NCBI RefSeq assembly: GCF_026913205.2
Contig: NZ_CP168151.1
Coordinates: 930,001-994,000 of the forward strand
Reading direction: 5' to 3'
Origin: Lentilactobacillus sp. SPB1-3
Lineage (GTDB): Bacteria; Bacillota; Bacilli; Lactobacillales; Lactobacillaceae
DNA length: 64,000 bases
Shown here: positions 1 to 10,456 of the stretch, piece after piece
Position numbering within the stretch: position 1 is the first letter of the stretch
How the letters are laid out: the number at the start of each line of letters is the position of its first letter
Position numbers and translations under genes: made by a program
The notes under the pieces: generated by a model
Databases searched by the model: none
Seen by the model: only the letters and a program-made list of their open reading frames with translations
Told to the model about the DNA's origin: nothing

Positions 1-2086
1 TGATTTAGATAATGCGACAGTAAATGCTCAATCTGGGCAAGTTGTCGTTGAAGAGGAACCGGTTGTTAGAGAAAGTGATTCTGATAATGCACCGTTGCCT
101 AATGATCAATGGCTCGATAATTCAAATTCAGCAACTGAAGTATCATCACAAGATGATCAAGATGTCGAGGATGAAGAGGTGGCAGATAGTTCGGCGAATG
201 AAGAATTTAATGAACCTGATTCTGAACCAGATATTTATGATCAAACGGACAATCAATTGGATTCTATTGATGATACTGATACCGCTGAATCAATGAACGA
301 CTATCAAGAGAGTAATTTTGAAACTTCAATGACTACTGTTGAGGATCCTTCGAAGATGGATGAAGATGATTCGTCTGTTGAAGAATCACTAACTCAACCA
401 AGTCTAAGGGCCGCGAAGAAAGTTAAGGTTCGCAAAGGACTTGGCAAATCATTCAAAGCGATGCTGCATCAAAGATCTAATAAGTTAAACGATACTGACC
501 GCCATTCTAAAGAAACTGGTTCTTATGATAATCGGGTGGATACTTTTAATGAACCTGAAAATGATCAGGTAGATTTACAATCGTCAGTCGCATTTACCAG
601 CCATAACGAAGCAAGTGAAGTTTCAGATGCTCGGGCCGATCAAGAAAATTCAGTGGATGATGCGCCAGTTGAATTCAATGAACATTGGCGACCATCAATC
701 ACTCTGCTGGACAAAGAGCCAACCGATAACATTCAGTTGAACGATTCATTTGTGACGGAGCAAATTACGAAGTTGAACCAAACTTTGTCGGCATTTAAAG
801 TCAATGCTGAAGTGGTTAACTATACTGTCGGACCAACCATTACTCAGTTTGAAATCAAGTTAGCTTTGGGTGTTAAAGTTAGTCGGATCACCAATTTAGT
901 TGATGATCTTAAACTTGCATTGGCTGCCAAAGATATTCGAATTGAGGCGCCAATTCCAGGCAAGTCAACAGTCGGAATTGAAGTTCCTAATCCACATTCA
1001 AGACCAGTTAATTTGGCTGAGATTATTGATTCGCCAGAATTTGTTAACGAGCAAGCCTCATTAGTCGCTGCAATTGGTGAAGATATTTCTGGAACCCCAG
1101 TAGTAGGGGACATTTCAAAAATGCCACACGCGTTGATTGCCGGGGCCACCGGTTCTGGTAAAAGTGTGTTTATTAATGGCTTATTAACGTCGTTAATGTA
1201 TAAAGCTAGCCCAGCTGATTTGAAACTGCTTTTGATTGACCCTAAGGCAGTTGAGCTTTCAATGTACAGTGGCATACCTCATTTGTTGGCGCCAGTTATT
1301 TCTGATCCACAAACAGCAACTCAAGCTTTGAAATGGGTTACTAAAGAAATGGATGAACGATACGAAAAACTGGCTGCTGCTTCGGTTCAAAATATTAAAC
1401 AGTTTAACCAAAAAGCTGAGGATTCTGGAGAGTATGGCTTGAAAATGCCTTATATTCTCATTGTAATTGATGAATTAGCTGATTTAATGATGGTTTCTTC
1501 TCAAGATACAGAAATGTATATTGCCAGAATCACGCAAAAGGCACGGGCTGCCGGTATTCACTTGATTGTAGCTACGCAAAGGCCTAGTGTGGATGTTGTT
1601 ACGGGAACCATTAAGAATAATATTCCAACTCGAATCGCTTTTGCTGTTTCTAGTCAGATCGATTCACGAACCATTTTAGATACTTCTGGTGCCGAAAAGT
1701 TACTTGGAAAAGGGGACATGCTTTATTTGCAAAGCGGTTCCTCAAAACCAGTTCGGCTACAAGGAGCGTTTGTTAAGAACGATGAGATTCATCGCGTAAT
1801 CGATTATGTTAGACAGACAGGTAAGCCACATTATCAATTTTCTCCTGAAGCATTGAAAAAATCTTACGAAGAAGCCGAGCAAAGTGACCCAATCATGGGT
1901 GATGTTTTAAATTATATTGCCGAGGAAGACTCTATTTCTACTTCAAAGCTTCAACGAGTCTTTTCAATCGGGTATAATAGAGCTGCAACGATTATTGATG
2001 ATTTGGAAGAGCAACATTATATTTCCGAACAGCACGGTTCCAAGCCGAGAGAAATTTACTATCGGAAGAATAGTGAGCAAGAATAA
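1..2086 (+). CDS. ftsK: DNA translocase FtsK/SpoIIIE family (SftA-type), 5' end outside the window
   Basis: The reading frame is open from base 2, so the gene starts upstream; 694 residues are visible. The first ~220 residues are an acidic, low-complexity linker (many D, E, S, Q). The motor follows: Walker A GATGSGKS near 1141-1165, Walker [12 protein letters not shown] near 1450-1485, and a C-terminal winged-helix gamma domain that reads KOPS-like sites (about 1880-2060). FtsK-family hexamers pump DNA out of the closing septum. In Bacillus the paralogue next to murC is the soluble SftA, and murC follows here by 26 bases, so SftA type is my inference. Whether the missing N-terminus has membrane helices cannot be seen. 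Confidence 0.92.
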   Translation, partial: DLDNATVNAQSGQVVVEEEPVVRESDSDNAPLPNDQWLDNSNSATEVSSQDDQDVEDEEVADSSANEEFNEPDSEPDIYDQTDNQLDSIDDTDTAESMNDYQESNFETSMTTVEDPSKMDEDDSSVEESLTQPSLRAAKKVKVRKGLGKSFKAMLHQRSNKLNDTDRHSKETGSYDNRVDTFNEPENDQVDLQSSVAFTSHNEASEVSDARADQENSVDDAPVEFNEHWRPSITLLDKEPTDNIQLNDSFVTEQITKLNQTLSAFKVNAEVVNYTVGPTITQFEIKLALGVKVSRITNLVDDLKLALAAKDIRIEAPIPGKSTVGIEVPNPHSRPVNLAEIIDSPEFVNEQASLVAAIGEDISGTPVVGDISKMPHALIAGATGSGKSVFINGLLTSLMYKASPADLKLLLIDPKAVELSMYSGIPHLLAPVISDPQTATQALKWVTKEMDERYEKLAAASVQNIKQFNQKAEDSGEYGLKMPYILIVIDELADLMMVSSQDTEMYIARITQKARAAGIHLIVATQRPSVDVVTGTIKNNIPTRIAFAVSSQIDSRTILDTSGAEKLLGKGDMLYLQSGSSKPVRLQGAFVKNDEIHRVIDYVRQTGKPHYQFSPEALKKSYEEAEQSDPIMGDVLNYIAEEDSISTSKLQRVFSIGYNRAATIIDDLEEQHYISEQHGSKPREIYYRKNSEQE

Positions 2087-2112
2087 AAATAACTTTAGTT
2101 AGGAAGAGAGAT

Positions 2113-3444
2113 ATGGATTCAGATACGACTTATCATTTTGTAGGAATTAAGGGAACGGGAATGAGTGCAATGGCACTTATTTTGCATGACCGGGGAATGA
2201 AGGTTCAAGGTTCAGATATTGAACAATACACATTTACCCAACGAGGATTAGAAAAAGCTGGTATTGAAGTAATGCCATTTGATCCTGAAAATATTCATGA
2301 AGGACTTACAATTATTGCTGGTAATTCATTTAATGATGATCATCCAGAAATCAAAAAAGCCCGCGACATGGGACTAACTGTTTACCGCTATCATGATTTC
2401 TTAGGTAAAATGATTGAAGGCAAGACCAGTATTGGAGTGGCCGGTGCGCATGGTAAAACTAGTACCACAGGTTTATTAGCCCACGTGTTATCTGGTATTT
2501 CTCCAACAGATTATTTAATCGGTGATGGTTCAGGTAAGGGTGTTCCTGATGCTCGGTTCTTTGTATACGAAGCAGATGAATATCGCCGACATTTCTTAGC
2601 TACATATCCTGACTACGCAATCATGACAAATATCGATTTCGATCATCCTGATTATTACGAAAGTATTGATGATGTTGTTGATGCATTTACATCATTTGCT
2701 AGTCACGTTAAAAAAGGCATTTTTGCATGGGGCGATGATGAACATCTCCGTCAACTTAAGGCTGACGTACCCGTATATTACTATGGACTAAAGGACACTG
2801 ATGATTTTCAAGCTGTTGATGTGAAGAGAACAACTAGTGGTTCAACATTTACTGTCATGTATCATGGTGAATCATTAGGAGAATTTGAAGTGCCATTGTA
2901 TGGTGAACACAACGTGTTAAACTCACTTGCAGTTATCGCTGTCTCATACTTTGAAAAAGTCGATCTTGATGAAATTCGTCGAGAACTGCTCAGTTTCTCT
3001 GGTGTTAAACGTCGTTTCTCTGAGAGAAAAGTTGCCGACATGACAATTATCGATGACTACGCACATCATCCTTCTGAAATTAAGGCTACATTGGATGCTG
3101 CTAGACAAGAGTATCCTAATAAAGAAATCATCGTAGTCTTCCAACCACATACATTTAGTAGAACCATCGCATTGATGGATGATTTTGCTAAGAGTTTGAA
3201 CTTGGCTGACAAAGTATTCTTGACTGATATTTATAGTTCACCACGTGAAAAATCAGGAAATGTTTCTTCTCAAGATTTGGGTGCCAAGATTACCAAGGGT
3301 GGTCAAATCTTGAAGGTCGAAAACATGTCACCATTACTTGATTACGATAATGATGTTGTTATCTTCATGGGTGCGGGAGATATTCAAAAGTATGAACAAG
3401 CTTATGAAGAATTACTAAGTCACTTAAGCAAAAAAGTAAATTAA
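2113..3444 (+). CDS. murC: UDP-N-acetylmuramate--L-alanine ligase MurC
   Basis: Cytoplasmic ATP-dependent ligase that adds L-alanine to UDP-MurNAc, the first amino acid of the peptidoglycan stem peptide. The 443-residue length is normal for the family. It shows the N-terminal dinucleotide-like loop [10 protein letters not shown] (residues 11-20), the ATP loop GAHGKTS (111-117), the EADEY motif and the DDYAHHP motif typical of MurC rather than MurD/E/F. An AGGAAGAGAG ribosome site lies just before the ATG. It follows the translocase by 26 bases with no terminator, so the two are probably co-transcribed; a hairpin at 3461 ends the unit. Confidence 0.97.
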   Translation: MDSDTTYHFVGIKGTGMSAMALILHDRGMKVQGSDIEQYTFTQRGLEKAGIEVMPFDPENIHEGLTIIAGNSFNDDHPEIKKARDMGLTVYRYHDFLGKMIEGKTSIGVAGAHGKTSTTGLLAHVLSGISPTDYLIGDGSGKGVPDARFFVYEADEYRRHFLATYPDYAIMTNIDFDHPDYYESIDDVVDAFTSFASHVKKGIFAWGDDEHLRQLKADVPVYYYGLKDTDDFQAVDVKRTTSGSTFTVMYHGESLGEFEVPLYGEHNVLNSLAVIAVSYFEKVDLDEIRRELLSFSGVKRRFSERKVADMTIIDDYAHHPSEIKATLDAARQEYPNKEIIVVFQPHTFSRTIALMDDFAKSLNLADKVFLTDIYSSPREKSGNVSSQDLGAKITKGGQILKVENMSPLLDYDNDVVIFMGAGDIQKYEQAYEELLSHLSKKVN

Positions 3445-3460
3445 TTAATTTTCCTTTATG

Positions 3461-3506
3461 AAGACCATTAATTGGGTATAATTGCTTGATTAATGGTCTT
3501 TGTTTG
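3461..3506 (+). terminator. Rho-independent terminator after murC
   Basis: A perfect 12-bp inverted repeat (3461-3472 with 3489-3500, reading AAGACCATTAAT and its complement) followed by a T-rich tract. It closes the ftsK-murC unit. Confidence 0.8.
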
Positions 3507-3544
3507 CTAAAATTACTTAAAACAATAAAAAAGGAGCGATTTAA

Positions 3545-4264
3545 TTGGATAACTTTTCAAATCAAGATGCTCGTCGAGTGGTTAACGCGGACTCTGGTTT
3601 AAATAAATTTTTAACCAAGATGTATGGTTGGATGTCACTTGCCGTACTAGTTTCAGCCATTACCGCATACGTGGTTGTCGAAACTGGTGGTGGAACCATT
3701 GCAATGGCAATAGCTGCCAATCCTTTGCTTAGATGGGGTTCATTGATTGCTTGGATCATTATTCCAATGGTTATTTCAGTTCAGTCAATGAAACGGCCGA
3801 CAGCTAGTTTTGTGATGTTGATGATCTATTCTGTGTTAACTGGTTTAGTCTTCTCATCATTGCTGTTAGTTTATACAGGTAAGTCAATCTTCTCAGCATT
3901 TCTAAGCGCTGCAGCAATCTTTGTGACAATGACTATTATGGGTGTCGTTACAAAACGGAACCTTAATCGTTTGGGTACTCAGATTACTGGTGCATTGATT
4001 GCTTTGATCGTGGCAATGGTAATTAACATCTTCTTAAGAAGTTCAGCGATTGGCTTCTTCTTATCATTAGCTGCCGTTGTTATTTTCTCAATTTTAACAA
4101 TGTACGATTCAAATCGTCTTACCAAGATGTACACGCAATATGGCAGTACTGGTCAAGTATCAGTTAATGGTATTGCCGTCTTTGGTGCTTTACAACTATA
4201 TCTAGATTTTGTTAACCTATTCATCCAGTTATTAAATATTTTGGGTGTAACTGATAATAAATAA
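3545..4264 (+). CDS. Bax inhibitor-1 (BI-1)/YccA family membrane protein
   Basis: Integral membrane protein of 239 residues with about seven hydrophobic segments between residues 25 and 235, the BI-1/YccA (TMBIM) architecture. Family members act as pH-sensitive calcium leak channels or modulators of membrane proteolysis; the role in lactobacilli is not established. The start is a TTG at 3545, chosen because AAGGAG lies seven bases upstream and the next in-frame ATG is inside the first membrane-proximal segment. It is a single-gene unit between two terminators. Confidence 0.88.
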   Translation: MDNFSNQDARRVVNADSGLNKFLTKMYGWMSLAVLVSAITAYVVVETGGGTIAMAIAANPLLRWGSLIAWIIIPMVISVQSMKRPTASFVMLMIYSVLTGLVFSSLLLVYTGKSIFSAFLSAAAIFVTMTIMGVVTKRNLNRLGTQITGALIALIVAMVINIFLRSSAIGFFLSLAAVVIFSILTMYDSNRLTKMYTQYGSTGQVSVNGIAVFGALQLYLDFVNLFIQLLNILGVTDNK

Positions 4265-4286
4265 TTTCTGTAAGTTTAAGTTATAT

Positions 4287-4332
4287 AAGGTGTGTGAGGA
4301 ATTTGTAGTCAAATTCTTCATATACCTTTTTT
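4287..4332 (+). terminator. Rho-independent terminator after the BI-1 gene
   Basis: A 19-bp stem with several G-T wobble pairs (AAGGTGTGTGAGGAATTTG against its near complement), a TAGT loop and a run of six T. Confidence 0.8.
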
Positions 4333-4409
4333 ACATATTTGAGTTTTATCCGTGATTTGAATTAGTTAGAATTATTATTAGCTGAGTAAGGTAATAATTG
4401 CTCTCTTCG

Positions 4410-4418
4410 TGGTAAAAT
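4410..4418 (+). promoter_or_regulatory. Probable extended -10 promoter of polA
   Basis: TGGTAAAAT matches the extended -10 form TGN-TAAAAT, 46 bases before the polA start. There is no good -35. The same TGN arrangement appears before several other genes in this window. Confidence 0.4.
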
Positions 4419-4463
4419 TAAATGAGAAGAATTACGCACAATACAAATTGTTAGGAGATTCTA

Positions 4464-7115
4464 ATGCCAAAAAAATTATTATTAATTGACGGAAATAGTG
4501 TCGCGTTCAAGGCTTTCTATGCACTTTATACATCTATGGAAAGATTTGTTAACTCCGAAGGATTGCATACTAGTGCAATGTACGGTTTTAACTTAATGTT
4601 GAACAAGGTATTAGAAGATGAACAACCAACGGATGTGTTGGTTGCTTTTGACGCTGGCAAGACAACTTTTAGAACTAAGATGTTTGATGAATATAAAGGT
4701 GGTAGAAGTAAGACACCTAGTGAATTGTCAGAACAGTTTCCTTTTTTACGAGAAATGTTAGCAGATCGTGGTATTAAAACTTATGAGCTTGCTGATTACG
4801 AAGCTGATGATATTATTGGAACTTTGGCTAAACAAGCTGATGAATCTGGTGATTATCAAACAGTCATCGTGACTGGTGATAGAGATTTAACGCAATTAAC
4901 CTCGAATACCACCACTGTTCAAGTCTCTAAAAAAGGGGTTACTGACTTAGAATCATATACTCCCGCTTACGTTGAAGAAAAATTGGGTGTTAAGCCAGAA
5001 CAAATTATTGAAATTAAAGGTCTTCGTGGTGATACTTCTGATAATTATCCAGGAGTCGAAAAAGTCGGTGAAAAGACTGCCGTTAAACTGATTCAACAGT
5101 TTGGAACCATCGATAATATTTATGCCAACATCGATGATGTTTCTGGTAAGAAACTTAAAGAACATTTGATCAATGATCAAGAAAAAGCGTTGATGGCTAG
5201 AACTTTAGCAACTATTAATCGGGATGCTCCTTTAACCATCGGATTAGATGATTTAGTTTACCAAGGAGACAATTCTGAAACTTTGCCAGCATTCTACGAG
5301 AAGATGGGCTTCAAATCTTTTCTCGATAAGTTAGCTCCTAGTGAAGAAGTTGACCAAAGCACAGAAATTGAATATCAAGTGTTGACGAAGGATAATCTTC
5401 AAGATGTTCAGGACTCCATTAATGATGAGTTTTCACTTCAAGTGGAATTAAGTGATGAGAATTATCATTTAGCTGATATTGTTGGCTTTGCTTTAGGTAG
5501 CGGAGAAAAATGGTTTGCTAGTAATCAAATAGACTTATTAAGTAGCCCCGTTATTAAGAAGTTGCTAGAATCAGACAAAATTAAGGTTAATGTTTTTGAT
5601 GCTAAGCGGACATATGTAGCTTTAAATCGTTTGGGAATCACGTTGAAAAACGTTGATTTTGATATGCTATTGGTTTCTTATTTATTGGATACCAGCAACA
5701 ACAGTAACGACGTGGCAACAATTGCTAGAAGTCAGGGATATCGTAATATTCAAACTGATGAGGATGTTTATGGTAAAGGTGCTAAACGCTCGATACCAGT
5801 TGATCAACCAGAATTCTTGGATCATCTGATTCATAAAGCCTGTGCCATTGATCAGCTTCACGAAAAGATGTTTGTCGAATTAGATGAACATGATCAAACA
5901 GATTTGTATCGCGACATGGAAATTAAAATTGCCTTTGTTCTTTCACGGATGGAAATTGCTGGGATTAAGGTCTTACCCCAAACGTTGGAAGAAATGGGCA
6001 GCAAGTTTAAAGAACGCCAGAGCGAAATTGAACAACAAATATTCAATCAAGCCGGTGAAGAATTCAATATTGGTTCACCTAAACAATTAGGGAAAATATT
6101 ATTTGAAAAACTAAAACTACCAGTAATTAAAAAGACCAAGACTGGCTATTCAACTGCCGTCGATGTTTTGGAAAAGTTAGCTCCAGATGCTCCTATCGTG
6201 CAAAACATATTGGATTATCGACAAATCAGTAAGTTATTGTCGACGTATATTGAAGGGCTACTCAAGGTTATTCATCCCGATGACTCAAAAGTTCATACTC
6301 GTTATTTGCAAACATTGACCGCCACTGGTCGATTATCATCAGTTGATCCTAATCTGCAAAATATACCCATCAGATCAGAAGATGGTAAAAGAATTCGCGA
6401 AGCCTTTGTTCCTAGTCATGAAGGCTGGCAGATCTTCTCGTCAGATTATTCTCAAATTGAATTACGAGTTCTTGCATCTTTATCTGGTGATAAAAATATG
6501 CAGGCCGCATTTAAGTCTGGTGAAGATATTCATGCGGAAACTGCCCGGAGAATTTTCGGCTTGGAGTCCAATGCGGATGTTACTCCTAATTTAAGAAGAC
6601 AAGCCAAAGCGGTTAACTTTGGAATCGTCTACGGAATTTCTGATTATGGTCTGGCAAATAACACTGGGATCACAAGAAAACAAGCTCGGGAATTCATCGA
6701 TAGATACTTTGAAGAATATCCAGGTGTGAAAAAGTATACTGAAGATATTGTTAAATTTGCTCGAGAGCACGGGTATGTCGAAACAATTGCTCATCGGAGA
6801 AGATATTTACCAGACATTAATTCTAAGAGCTTTAATCTGCGTTCATTTGCCGAAAGAACGGCTATGAATACACCAATTCAAGGAAGCGCAGCAGATATCA
6901 TCAAAATTGCGATGATTAAAATGGATGAAGCATTAGAAAAAATGGATACGAAGATGTTGCTACAAGTCCATGATGAATTGATTTTTGAAGTTCCTGAAGA
7001 GGAATTAGACGAAATTAAAACATTGATTCCTAAGGTAATGGATGAAGCAATCGATTTGGCAGTTCCATTAAAAGTAGAAAGTCATTATGGCAAGAATTGG
7101 TACGAAGCAAAATAA
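4464..7115 (+). CDS. polA: DNA polymerase I
   Basis: 883 residues. The N-terminal 5'-3' exonuclease/flap nuclease (about 1-290) keeps the acidic cluster around YEADDIIGTLA and the GVTDRDLTQL-like region. A middle segment (about 300-470) sits where the proofreading exonuclease lies in E. coli. The polymerase domain has motif A (SSDYSQIELRVLASLSGD), motif B (RRQAKAVNFGIVYGISDYG) and motif C (LQVHDELIFEV). The middle domain reads LQVEL where E. coli has the FDTET catalytic motif, so proofreading is probably lost, as in Bacillus Pol I. The protein fills Okazaki gaps and repairs DNA. mutM follows 25 bases later in a repair/replication operon. Confidence 0.98.
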   Translation: MPKKLLLIDGNSVAFKAFYALYTSMERFVNSEGLHTSAMYGFNLMLNKVLEDEQPTDVLVAFDAGKTTFRTKMFDEYKGGRSKTPSELSEQFPFLREMLADRGIKTYELADYEADDIIGTLAKQADESGDYQTVIVTGDRDLTQLTSNTTTVQVSKKGVTDLESYTPAYVEEKLGVKPEQIIEIKGLRGDTSDNYPGVEKVGEKTAVKLIQQFGTIDNIYANIDDVSGKKLKEHLINDQEKALMARTLATINRDAPLTIGLDDLVYQGDNSETLPAFYEKMGFKSFLDKLAPSEEVDQSTEIEYQVLTKDNLQDVQDSINDEFSLQVELSDENYHLADIVGFALGSGEKWFASNQIDLLSSPVIKKLLESDKIKVNVFDAKRTYVALNRLGITLKNVDFDMLLVSYLLDTSNNSNDVATIARSQGYRNIQTDEDVYGKGAKRSIPVDQPEFLDHLIHKACAIDQLHEKMFVELDEHDQTDLYRDMEIKIAFVLSRMEIAGIKVLPQTLEEMGSKFKERQSEIEQQIFNQAGEEFNIGSPKQLGKILFEKLKLPVIKKTKTGYSTAVDVLEKLAPDAPIVQNILDYRQISKLLSTYIEGLLKVIHPDDSKVHTRYLQTLTATGRLSSVDPNLQNIPIRSEDGKRIREAFVPSHEGWQIFSSDYSQIELRVLASLSGDKNMQAAFKSGEDIHAETARRIFGLESNADVTPNLRRQAKAVNFGIVYGISDYGLANNTGITRKQAREFIDRYFEEYPGVKKYTEDIVKFAREHGYVETIAHRRRYLPDINSKSFNLRSFAERTAMNTPIQGSAADIIKIAMIKMDEALEKMDTKMLLQVHDELIFEVPEEELDEIKTLIPKVMDEAIDLAVPLKVESHYGKNWYEAK

Positions 7116-7140
7116 TTATTTATGTTAGTGAGGGGTTTAG

Positions 7141-7980
7141 ATGCCAGAATTACCTGAAGTTGAAACAGTAAAACGAGGATTAAATGAATTAGTTGCAGGC
7201 AGTACTATTAAGGATATTGAAGTTCTGTATCCAAAAATGATCAGTAATGTCACTGCAGATCAATTTATTGCTACGCTAAAAAATCGCAAGTTAGAAAAAG
7301 TTGATCGCCGTGGCAAGTATTTGTTGATTCGCTTGTCAGATGGGCTGACGATTGTTTCTCATTTGAGAATGGAAGGTAATTATGATGTGGTGCCTGATGG
7401 TACGGAACCTAACAAACATACACATATTATTTTTCACTTAACCGATGGTCGTGAATTAAGATATAATGACACTCGTAAGTTTGGCCGGATGTCAGTGGTT
7501 AATACCGGTGACGAATACACGGTGGCGGGATTGAAGACGATTGGTCCTGAACCAACCGAAGACACCTTAGACATTGATTATATGGTGAAAATTTTTGGTA
7601 AAAGTCGAAAAGTGGTCAAACCATTCTTATTGGATCAAAGTAATATTGCCGGTTTGGGAAATATTTATGCTGACGAAGTATTATGGATGAGCAAAATTCA
7701 CCCTGAAAGACCCGCTAATTCACTAACCAAACCAGAATTAGTTGAATTAAGGAAAAATATTATTTTAGAACTTCAAAAGGCCATTGCTGGTCATGGAACC
7801 ACTGTTCATTCTTATTCAAATGCGTATGGTGAAGCAGGTAGTTTCCAGAATCAACTCAATGTTTATGGGCGTGAAGGTCAACCATGTTTGCGCTGTGGGA
7901 CACCTATCGTTAAAATCAAATTAGCTCAACGAGGAACTCATTTCTGTCCTCATTGTCAGGTTTTACCTGAGGAGGGTTAG
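7141..7980 (+). CDS. mutM: Formamidopyrimidine-DNA glycosylase (Fpg/MutM)
   Basis: Base-excision repair enzyme that removes 8-oxoguanine and formamidopyrimidines and cuts the abasic strand. The sequence begins MPELPEVETV, giving the catalytic Pro2 and Glu3 after loss of Met. The C-terminus has a four-cysteine zinc finger (CLRC...CPHC, about residues 247-270). The 279-residue length is standard. It lies between polA and coaE, the usual order in lactobacilli, and its stop is one base before the coaE start. Confidence 0.97.
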   Translation: MPELPEVETVKRGLNELVAGSTIKDIEVLYPKMISNVTADQFIATLKNRKLEKVDRRGKYLLIRLSDGLTIVSHLRMEGNYDVVPDGTEPNKHTHIIFHLTDGRELRYNDTRKFGRMSVVNTGDEYTVAGLKTIGPEPTEDTLDIDYMVKIFGKSRKVVKPFLLDQSNIAGLGNIYADEVLWMSKIHPERPANSLTKPELVELRKNIILELQKAIAGHGTTVHSYSNAYGEAGSFQNQLNVYGREGQPCLRCGTPIVKIKLAQRGTHFCPHCQVLPEEG

Positions 7981-7981
7981 C

Positions 7982-8578
7982 ATGCCTAAGATTATTGGTT
8001 TAACTGGTGGAATTGCCACTGGTAAGACCCAGGTATCTAATTACTTGAAGTCATTAGGCATCTCAGTTATCGATGCAGATATAGTGACTCGACAAGTAGA
8101 ATCAAAGGGTCAACCAGGTTTGGCGGCCATTATTGACAATTTTGGGGATGAGTTTTTGAATGAAGATGGTGAGCTAGATCGGCAACGGTTTGGTAACATG
8201 GTTTTTAGTTCAAAGCGGTCGTTAACTAAGCTCATTCGAGTCATCAATCCGTTTATTGAGCAGGAAATATATCATCAAATCGAATTGCATTCATCAGAAA
8301 ATGTGATTGTTCTGGACGCCCCAACGTTGTTTGAAAATGGGTACAATAGTATAGTTGATGAGATAGTATTGGTTTATGCGGATCCAACAACGCAACTTAC
8401 TAGATTAATGAATAGAAATCAGTTGGCGACTGCTGATGCAATGAAGCGAATTGCCAGCCAGTGGTCATTAACAATTAAACAAGAGCTCGCCGATGTAGTT
8501 TTTTATAATTCAGGTGAGTTTAACTTAACTAAACAACAGATAGATAATTGGATAAAAAAAGAGAATTTTAAGGAGTGA
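7982..8578 (+). CDS. coaE: Dephospho-CoA kinase
   Basis: Last step of coenzyme A synthesis: phosphorylates the 3'-hydroxyl of dephospho-CoA. The P-loop GGIATGKT is at residues 8-15, and the DADIVTR segment matches the family's catalytic Asp region. The length of 198 residues is normal. Its GAGGAG ribosome site lies inside the end of mutM, which suggests translational coupling. Confidence 0.96.
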   Translation: MPKIIGLTGGIATGKTQVSNYLKSLGISVIDADIVTRQVESKGQPGLAAIIDNFGDEFLNEDGELDRQRFGNMVFSSKRSLTKLIRVINPFIEQEIYHQIELHSSENVIVLDAPTLFENGYNSIVDEIVLVYADPTTQLTRLMNRNQLATADAMKRIASQWSLTIKQELADVVFYNSGEFNLTKQQIDNWIKKENFKE

Positions 8579-8584
8579 TCGTTC

Positions 8585-9073
8585 ATGCAGTGTCCTCATT
8601 GTGGTCACAATAGTTCCAAAGTTATTGACAGTCGACCAACTGATGATGGTCGGGTTATTCGACGCAGACGTGAATGCGAAAATTGTGGCTTCAGATTTAC
8701 CACTTTTGAACGAGTTGAAGTTACCCCGTTATTAGTAATCAAAAAGAATGGTAATCGTGAAGAATTCAATCGTGAAAAGTTGATGAAGGGAATTGTTAGG
8801 TCAGCTGAAAAACGTCCAGTATCAATGAACGCGATTACTGACCTGGTTGATCGGGTCGAAAACCGTCTTCGCTCAAGTGGAGATAGTGAGGTTACCAGTA
8901 ATGAAATTGGTGAATATGTGATGGAAGATCTTGCATCTTTAGATCAAATTGCCTACATCAGATTCGCATCGGTTTACCGTCAATTCAAGGATATGTCAGT
9001 CTTTTATAAAGAATTAAAAGAAATGATGGAAAAAAATGATAACAGTTCAACGGATAATAGTGGTGATAAATAA
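8585..9073 (+). CDS. nrdR: Transcriptional repressor NrdR
   Basis: Nucleotide-sensing repressor of ribonucleotide reductase genes. It has an N-terminal zinc ribbon (C3, C6, then CENCGFRF near residue 31) with a basic RRRRE stretch, then an ATP-cone domain (about 49-139). 162 residues, as expected. It sits directly upstream of dnaB (stop TAA and start ATG are adjacent), the classic Firmicutes nrdR-dnaB-dnaI arrangement. Confidence 0.97.
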   Translation: MQCPHCGHNSSKVIDSRPTDDGRVIRRRRECENCGFRFTTFERVEVTPLLVIKKNGNREEFNREKLMKGIVRSAEKRPVSMNAITDLVDRVENRLRSSGDSEVTSNEIGEYVMEDLASLDQIAYIRFASVYRQFKDMSVFYKELKEMMEKNDNSSTDNSGDK

Positions 9074-10447
9074 ATGGTAAATGAGGAAAGACTGTCGCCA
9101 GATAGTCGATTCGCAACAACAGCTCGTAATAGTAATCAGGAACCGAATCTTAGCGTATTAACCGATCTATATTTACCATTGATTGGTTCAAACGCTTTTT
9201 CGTTGTACATGCTATTATTTGGAATTGCTAGAGAAGATAAGTATCAATTCAAAGCACATTCATTCTACGAACTGCAATCTATTCTTAATTTATCACTTTC
9301 AGATATCGAAACGGCTCAGCATAAACTCGAAGCTGTTGACTTGTTATCAACGTCTATCGGTAATGAAAAAGTTTATCGATTTGCGATGCATTTACCTCTG
9401 TCATCTGCAGAATTTTTGCGAACCGATTTATTAACCACCTTACTATTAGGGAGAGTTGGTAGTGTAACTTTCAAACAATTGGTTCAAAGAGTCGATCAGC
9501 CACAGAATGATTCAAAAGAGACGCAAGATATCTCTGCTTCTTTATTGGATGTCTTCACTGTTACCAAGACAGCGGTGCAAAATCCACCCAAAGAAGTCGT
9601 TGAATTACAACAGAGAAAAGCTGATCACTCAAGACTATCTGTAAACCAACAGGCTCTAAAACAAAATCCGTTTGATTTTAATTTGTTGATTGAAGTTTTG
9701 TCGAATTCATTTATTGATATCGAAAGTGTAAAGACTGCATATAACGCCATAATTGCGGAACATTTACTGTATGATATTGATGAAGTTACGATGAGCAAGC
9801 TGATTTTAAAAGCCGTTGATTTAAAGAACAATCAATTAGATACTGACCGTTTAAGTCAGGTAATTGCCAATGATTATCAGAATGCTACTACAGGCCAAAT
9901 GAAGAAGACAGTTGTGCAGGCCACTAAACCAGTTGCTAAGGCTAGTCAGTCTTCGTTTGACACGCAAACTAAGCAAATTATCTTGATTGCCCAAAAGACT
10001 GCTCCACTAGCTTTCTTGAATCAGGTCAAAAAACAAAAGGGCGGTTTTGTTTCTAGTAACGAGCAACGAGCAATTAGAGACTTGGTAGCTAAAGACATAC
10101 TGCCAATTCAAGTCATTAACATCATGACTTACTATGTTCTGGTCAGCATGGGGAATGCCACAGTGAATAAGGGTCTGCTTGAAGCAATCGCTAATGATTG
10201 GGCACAGAAGAAAGTGGCTACTGCTGAGGATGCGATTGTTGCAATCAAGAAAAGACAAGAAGAGCAATCACAACCAAAAAAGAATACCAGAAGGCAGTCT
10301 AATGGTCGTCACACAGTCAAAGAAACATTGCCAGATTGGGCGAAGAGAGAGAATAGAAATAAGGACTTGTCAAGCAGTACGATGACTCCTGAAAAGGCAA
10401 AAAAGTTAAAAGAAAAGTTGGATAGACTAAATATAAAGAAAAAGTAG
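9074..10447 (+). CDS. dnaB: Replication initiation and membrane attachment protein DnaB (helicase loader)
   Basis: Firmicutes primosome protein that works with DnaD and DnaI to load the replicative helicase at oriC and at restarted forks. 457 residues, containing two DnaB/DnaD-type helical domains (DDBH1 near 15-115 and DDBH2 near 310-390, including the YxxxN-like IMTYYVLVSMGN part) and a basic C-terminal tail. The identification rests on gene order (nrdR-dnaB-dnaI) and this layout. The start codon directly abuts the nrdR stop. Confidence 0.9.
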   Translation: MVNEERLSPDSRFATTARNSNQEPNLSVLTDLYLPLIGSNAFSLYMLLFGIAREDKYQFKAHSFYELQSILNLSLSDIETAQHKLEAVDLLSTSIGNEKVYRFAMHLPLSSAEFLRTDLLTTLLLGRVGSVTFKQLVQRVDQPQNDSKETQDISASLLDVFTVTKTAVQNPPKEVVELQQRKADHSRLSVNQQALKQNPFDFNLLIEVLSNSFIDIESVKTAYNAIIAEHLLYDIDEVTMSKLILKAVDLKNNQLDTDRLSQVIANDYQNATTGQMKKTVVQATKPVAKASQSSFDTQTKQIILIAQKTAPLAFLNQVKKQKGGFVSSNEQRAIRDLVAKDILPIQVINIMTYYVLVSMGNATVNKGLLEAIANDWAQKKVATAEDAIVAIKKRQEEQSQPKKNTRRQSNGRHTVKETLPDWAKRENRNKDLSSSTMTPEKAKKLKEKLDRLNIKKK

Positions 10448-10456
10448 GTGAATTGA

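Noticed and set aside
844-1275. Long open frame on the minus strand inside the FtsK gene
   Set aside because: It is antisense to the conserved motor domain, has no ribosome site and no plausible protein features.
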